Source: Theristus sp. LFF4_11 (lineage: Eukaryota; Nematoda; Chromadorea; Monhysterida; Xyalidae). Taken from it: a stretch of DNA of 64,000 nucleotides. The stretch spans positions 47,441-111,440 of the forward strand of contig JASANC010002154.1 of assembly GCA_030248135.1 (NCBI GenBank), written 5' to 3'. The notes beneath the pieces were generated by a model. That model searched no databases, was not told where the DNA came from, and worked only from the letters and a program-made list of their open reading frames with translations. Shown here in pieces: positions 61,401-64,000 of the stretch. How positions within the stretch are numbered: position 1 is the first letter of the stretch; each line of letters opens with the position of its first letter. Both the position numbers and the translations under genes were made by a program.

Positions 61401-63358
61401 GAAAAAAAAACCGGCTACGCAGAACCCAGCACTTTTGTTTCCTCATTTATTACTATAAAGGTCTGTCCATTTCACCATTTGAAGCTCTACTGGCAGTCAT
61501 TGCAGCAGGAGAAAAAAAAACAGTTTTAGCCCATGAAATATTTTAACACACACAAACACACACACACACACATACACACACACACACATACACACACACA
61601 CACAGACACAACAACAACAACAAACCCTCATCCTCATGTGTCACATGGAGACAAGACGTAATTTAACAGAAGATCTAGTCAACAGAGCAAACAATTCAGC
61701 AGACCCGTTTCGCATCATCATAAACTTATTTTTTCCTCGTACTCCACTCTTCCAAAACTAAACCCCCGCAAAAAAGCCAAGCAATCCAAATCTAACCGAC
61801 CTCCTGTCGTATCGACGCCGGCACAAGCCAGTCGAGCAACAGCCGAATGGTGTCTGCGTCCGGGCGGGCGGGCAGCGGCGAACGGTCGCAAGTGTTCGTT
61901 GAGGTAGCGGTTGAGTTGTTGGACGATATGCTGCTGGAGTTCGGTTGTGCACGTGACAGCGCGTCGACCAACGTGCGCAGCGCGTCAGCAATGCACTGCG
62001 ACGATACAGGCCGATTGGTGGTGTTCTGAAGACGTTTGACGTATGTGTTACATGTCAATTTCTATGCCATATGCAATTAGCTGATTGGTCGGTGAGCACG
62101 TGATCGATGCATTATTGCTGCGGAGGCGGTGTCAGGCGGGGACACGAGATTCCATGCAGGCATCACGTGGTCACCAACCAATCAGCTAATTGCATATGAT
62201 GTAGAAATAGACTGTAGTTGATAAACTTCTAAGCTCAATCTTTGGAATGCGCGGAACAAGCGAACACATAAAAATTGCAGATTCAAAGACGCACAAGCGC
62301 ATTGTGGTACGGGTACGCTATTATGTGAGTTGCCTGAATTACTCTTTGAGTTACTTGATTCGAGCTAGATTCATCACTGAACAAATCTTGCTTGAAATAC
62401 ATGCGACAAATCTCCAATGCAGAACAAAGCTACCAAATAAACGGCAACTGTCATTAAAATATTAGCAAAGCAAAATGGAAGACAGAGCGATATGCCATCA
62501 GCGAACCAGCCAAAAGAAAAAATCAAATTAGACCAGACATACACACACCTCTCTGCTTTTTGTTTGCGTTGTACATTTTTTAATACTACCACCAAGCAAA
62601 CCAGACACGGACTCGATTGCGAGAATACAAAACAAAAAGAAGAGATACAAATAAAGATAATTAGCTTGGAGGAACGCAGCAGCAACCTGCAACGCCCCCG
62701 CGACCTCTAATAATCAAAGGGAATGTTTTACAAATGTTACGGAACGTCTAACAACGTCTGTTAAGAACGTCATCTATAAAAAGCCTACAAGAGCTAATGG
62801 CGTCGGTGTAAATGATAATTGAATATTAGCAATTCATTAGCGTCTGAACCCATTCAGGATGATTCTGACTACCGACATGTGTTTGATTCACGACTGTCGT
62901 GAAAATTCCAGAGATTCTTAATTAACTCCAGATCAAAAATAATGCGAAAGTCTCGCAATTTTCTTGCGAAGGCAACAAAAACCGACTCTTACTACCTGAT
63001 TGCTGCTGTGATGTTCTTGCGTCATCATAGCGGCGGATGAAGTATGATGATCATTGTTGATATGCGTTTGCTGATGTGTTTGCTGATGTGCAATCGATTG
63101 ATGACGATACTGCCCGCGAGACGAATCATCGCCATTCACTATTTCAGTCGAATCACGGTTCATTATTGATCGATGATCCGTCTTCTTCGACGTTTCCGAA
63201 CCATTGGAGAGTGTTCCATTCTGCGGTTTCGGCGGCACCTCCGGTGGCGGAGTAGCCTTTAAGGTAGGCCGAGTGGACGATGCGGGACCGTTGCTAGTGG
63301 TTGTTACTAGACCTTCAGATTTATACGTGGTCGTTGTAGTCGTTGCAGAAGTTGACAT
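34435..63358 (-). CDS. PPFIBP1: Liprin-beta scaffold protein
   Basis: Cortical/synaptic scaffold that binds liprin-alpha through SAM domains. Exons: 63358-62996, 62025-61801, 52160-52059, 51287-51174, 49375-49244, 48832-48562, 46725-46664, 46142-46023, 45499-45289, 44793-44563, 44116-43968, 43602-43209, 41465-41369, 40864-40688, 40360-40225, 40065-39954, 37769-37561, 37018-36857, 36254-36066, 35630-35484, 34479-34435. All join in phase: 1215 residues. A novel 121-residue N-terminus precedes a conserved segment (PDADTIRLLLDWL). The coiled coil (about 197-460) has LQRLQTDRESLSLQ, VSVLAEQVGAQTDKIKDLES and SSLETSKLDLMAEV. A Q/S/T-rich middle holds KRSTSAPNLAESDDE. SAM1 (QHGLGMYTP, ELGIKNQLHRKKL), SAM2 (WLDDVGLPQYRDAF, ADDLLYMKI) and SAM3 (EWLRTIDLTEFTPNL, KTLLRRHLATHFN) follow. 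It ends DDMESSTV, a PDZ ligand. The symbol follows the vertebrate family; one gene may represent both beta paralogues. Confidence 0.95.
35150..35177 (-). other. Possible 28-nt cassette exon of liprin-beta
   Basis: Between exons 35630-35484 and 34479-34435 lies a stretch with acceptor TTCTGTGTAG and a perfect GTAAGT donor. Skipping it keeps the ESSTV end; including it shifts frame and gives a C-terminus closing RAISSIR. Its use is unproven. Confidence 0.35.
35331..35354. repeat. (GT)n microsatellite
   Basis: Uninterrupted GT repeat in the liprin-beta intron after exon 35630-35484. Confidence 0.95.
36494..36590 (+). repeat. Retroposon 3'-end repeat, (GAAT)n tail
   Basis: ATCTCCGTATCTCATGCTGT, TTAACAG, then GCATTCTTGCGAAATAAAGT followed by (GAAT)n. 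Same family as 4965-5042. Confidence 0.6.
36664..36845 (-). mobile_element. tRNA-derived SINE
   Basis: Complement of the 27982 copy: GATTTTTAGGCGATGTTTTT, GCTAACCCAGAGAAGCGTAC, CCTCGGCGGGGCTCGATC and CTAACGCGCTACCACCAGGC. It ends 12 nt from the liprin-beta donor of exon 37018-36857, and a (GTT)n run precedes it. Confidence 0.8.
37946..38122. mobile_element. Palindromic MITE, family A
   Basis: TACAGTCGAACTGTAAACGT at the left and ATAGAGTTCGACTGTA at the right, core AAACTCCGCCCCTACAGCAA. Directly abuts the foldback element at 38123. Confidence 0.85.
38123..39651. mobile_element. Foldback element with GCGGCC minisatellite arms
   Basis: A 1.5-kb element whose ends are inverted copies of each other over about 450 bp: CAGTCGTCCTGGATAATTTG at the left, CAAATTATCCAGGACGACTA at the right. 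Each arm carries about 70 bp of unique sequence, then an AT-rich hairpin border, then dozens of about 14-16-bp units of the type GCGGCCTGGGACAATT. A third block (38848-39000) lies in the centre, in right-arm orientation. The centre also holds GGGGGGGGGCTGCCCCCC, resembling 51361-51835. This structure is like foldback transposons with tandem-repeat arms. Long frames through the arms are repeat artefacts. Confidence 0.8.
41147..41323. mobile_element. MITE family C (inverted)
   Basis: GCGCCATTCATGGAGGTTAA at the left and GCACGCGTGCATGAATGGGC at the right; reverse of the 19403 copy. In a liprin-beta intron. Confidence 0.8.
42850..42933. mobile_element. MITE family B (diverged)
   Basis: GATGCATGAAGTAGCATTCA and GGTCACTAAATGCCGCTTTA keep the palindrome. 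In a liprin-beta intron. Confidence 0.65.
45073..45162. mobile_element. MITE family B
   Basis: GGCATTCATGAAGCAATATT and GTGGCTTCATGAATGCCGCT flank a short loop. In a liprin-beta intron. Confidence 0.75.
46399..46487. mobile_element. MITE family B (near-perfect palindrome)
   Basis: GGCATTCATGAAGCAGTATT and AATACTGCTTCATGAATGCC; the inner arms differ only at GCGTAGCT / AGCTAAGCGG. Probably recently mobile. In a liprin-beta intron. Confidence 0.85.
48131..48250. mobile_element. MITE family A (internally deleted)
   Basis: TACAGTCGAACACTAAATTG at the left, TTTTAGAGTTCGACTGTACA at the right; the left inner arm is shortened. Confidence 0.75.
49063..49233. mobile_element. MITE family A next to a donor site
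   Basis: TACAGTCGAACTCTAAATTA at the left; the right end is eroded (ATTTCGAGTTCGAG). About 10 nt separate it from the liprin-beta exon 49375-49244, on the donor side. Confidence 0.8.
49550..50662 (+). mobile_element. 3' end of a CR1-like non-LTR retrotransposon
   Basis: Plus-strand frame to a stop at 49811-49813 reads TRGHSLKLAVPRNKTTIRKN, then WNLLSDETV and ASFRRRLKTQEYK. This is the characteristic C-terminus of jockey/CR1-type reverse transcriptases (RGH.LKL, a WN.L motif, FRRRL). About 840 bp of A/T-rich sequence follow, including an (A)n-G tract at 50150-50210, and end in AAATAAAATTGATTGATTG, a short-repeat tail typical of such elements. Inserted antisense in a liprin-beta intron; the rest of the element is absent. 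Confidence 0.65.
50801..50834. repeat. Perfect short palindrome, mariner-type terminus
   Basis: AGGGTGATCCAAAA and its inverse with almost no spacer. Resembles two mariner-like termini (compare CAGGGTGTCCC at 59864) fused end to end. Confidence 0.6.
51010..51085 (+). repeat. Retroposon 3'-end repeat, (GGAT)n tail
   Basis: CAGTTTTATCGGAGTTTCCT, GCGAAATAAAATGGATGG then further GGAT units. Same family as 4965-5042. Confidence 0.65.
51361..51835. mobile_element. Foldback-type MITE with G/C tracts and GATA repeats
   Basis: Ends TAGTTGTTC and GAACAACTA. Long G runs at the left face C runs at the right; the interior is AT-rich with many TAGATAGATAGCTGG units. A relative of its right end occurs at 38600-38655. 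Confidence 0.65.
52175..52370. mobile_element. Tc1-type MITE, near-perfect hairpin
   Basis: CAGTGGCGGCCAAAAGTGTT at the left, AACACTTTTGGCCGCCAC at the right, long arms including TAAGAATTTATGGGCAACGT. Its edge lies 14 nt from the acceptor of liprin-beta exon 52160-52059. Confidence 0.85.
52371..55927. other. Liprin-beta intron, no gene seen
   Basis: Part of the 9.6-kb intron. A 166-codon frame at 52563-53063 and others look like chance frames. One family B MITE (54481) is present, and TIR-like CAGGGTGCCC occurs near 53556. Confidence 0.5.
54481..54561. mobile_element. MITE family B, short perfect copy
   Basis: GCGGCATTCATGAAACAGTA and TACTGCTTCATGAATGCCGC; the GTCACTAAATA arms pair. Confidence 0.85.
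55928..57250 (-). CDS. Glutamine/histidine-rich protein or alternative liprin-beta start
   Basis: I recognise no domain. Exons 57250-56956 and 56817-55928 join in phase (GTGAGC donor, CATGCTTAG acceptor) to give 394 residues starting MDQMSTSLISESLMWSPQST. Long Gln and His runs, Ser/Gly/Pro-rich linkers and a terminal IDSYGRRFHALLPGAAAYG are visible. Composition resembles transcription or RNA-binding scaffolds and also the Q-rich middle of liprin-beta. It lies on the same strand inside the liprin-beta intron between 61801 and 52160. A phase-0 GTGGCC donor before the stop could splice to the liprin exon at 52160, so it may be an alternative promoter and N-terminus instead of a separate gene. 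Codon-level coding signal is strong; identity is open. Confidence 0.55.
57251..59863. other. Liprin-beta intron, no gene seen
   Basis: No supported exon. A 144-codon minus frame (57721-57287) lacks domains and may be 5' UTR or promoter of the Q-rich unit. Confidence 0.45.
59864..60993. mobile_element. Mirror-image dimer of a mariner-like transposase C-terminal half
   Basis: Flanked by TA, with terminal repeats CAGGGTGTCCCAAAA over 150 bp or more. The right arm, plus strand, gives FGDRWIGRMGRIEWSERSPD and FCVWGHL, the C-terminal signature of DDE transposases (a conserved SPD then WGHLK), ending LVPLPDEILYDDNDVYLESK. The left arm, minus strand, gives GLGHLKEIVYRSAPNIFDNL, later KDELAPLSYVNLDDDNDDYP. 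Both arms read outward, meet near 60390 and lack the N-terminal half. Confidence 0.8.
61547..61622. repeat. (CA)n microsatellite
   Basis: Imperfect CA repeat with CAT and CAG interruptions, then (CAA)n, in the liprin-beta intron. Confidence 0.9.
62049..62217. mobile_element. MITE family A, near an acceptor site
   Basis: ACATGTCAATTTCTATGCCA at the left; at the right CCAACCAATCAGCTAATTGC, then TAGAAATAGACTGTAG. It ends about 24 nt from liprin-beta exon 62025-61801. Confidence 0.75.
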
Positions 63359-64000
63359 GTTTGAGTGGCGGTATGTGACGTGTTCTGCAAGTAGTTTTTT
63401 GGTGTTTTTTGTGGCGAGCTCTTTTTTGAACGTGCTATGTTGATTGGTGATTCATCCGACCATTAAGCAATTTATTATTTACGACGACGATAATCTGGGC
63501 GGCGAGTGGGTCATACTTTAGAAACCACCAATCCATGATATTCATGAGTCTTGTCCATCCACATTTCATCAGCCAACATTCCATTCTGCAGAATCATGTC
63601 GAGACGCTTTTTTTAGTCGTGCCAAAAAACTAGTAAATAACTGAACTACAACTTTTGAGACGATGAATAATAATAAATCAAACACACGTGCGTGTTGCTC
63701 CAGGCGAAGCCGTTCTCAGAGTGTGAAAAGTTTTAACGTTCGAAAAAAGAACTTCATATTTTACGAACGTTTAAAAAGCAAACACCATTGAAATATAGAC
63801 GTAATTACGGTTTTACAGTGAAGCAAAGTGAACATGAGCAAGTTATTATCCCGACCAGTTCTGACAGGTTTTTCTGCCCCAAAGAAACACACAAAAGTGG
63901 CAATTTTGCAATCACAAGCAACATGCAGAAATTTTTAAAATGAAAACGCTGGTTTTTAGGTATTGCATTTCAAATGAGCCGCAACAAACATATTGGTTGA
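63359..64000. other. Upstream of the liprin-beta start exon
   Basis: No further exon or clear promoter element recognised. The ATG at 63358 is the first in an open frame and begins MSTSATTTTTTYKSEG. Confidence 0.4.

Overview
This is an animal (invertebrate metazoan) nuclear genome window. It has multi-exon genes with short GT-AG introns, metazoan-specific genes (PERK, liprin-beta), glutamine-rich coding stretches, tRNA-derived SINEs, non-LTR retrotransposon pieces and very many palindromic DNA-transposon derivatives. I cannot place it to phylum from sequence alone; the heptahelical receptor gene and compact introns would fit an ecdysozoan.

Layout. (1) 201-10375, + strand: PERK (EIF2AK3), the ER-stress eIF2-alpha kinase, 5'-truncated by the window edge, 18 exons visible. 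(2) 10525-12578: a MITE split by a non-LTR retrotransposon, perhaps inside the PERK 3' UTR. (3) 13620-15747, +: a small four-exon single-pass membrane protein that I do not recognise. (4) 16366-21263, -: a seven-transmembrane receptor-like gene, first exon(s) not found. (5) 24566-33188, -: BOP1, a ribosome-biogenesis WD40 protein, complete in 17 exons. (6) 34435-63358, -: liprin-beta (PPFIBP family), 21 constitutive exons plus a possible 28-nt cassette exon. A glutamine/histidine-rich two-exon unit (55928-57250) lies in its largest intron. All exon joins listed were checked by me for reading phase and agree.

The genes look like an ordinary unlinked neighbourhood: translational stress control, 60S ribosome maturation, a cell-cortex/synaptic scaffold and two membrane proteins. 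I see no operon or biosynthetic cluster.

The unusual biology is in the introns. At least six families of palindromic MITEs recur, and several have an end only 8-25 nt from a splice site. Two elements are mirror-image dimers of half a transposase gene. A 1.5-kb foldback element has arms built of a GCGGCC minisatellite. Across the three confidently modelled genes about 20 of 53 donor sites have a pyrimidine at +3, and the hexamer GTCGGT is used seven times, which is far from the usual metazoan GTRAGT.
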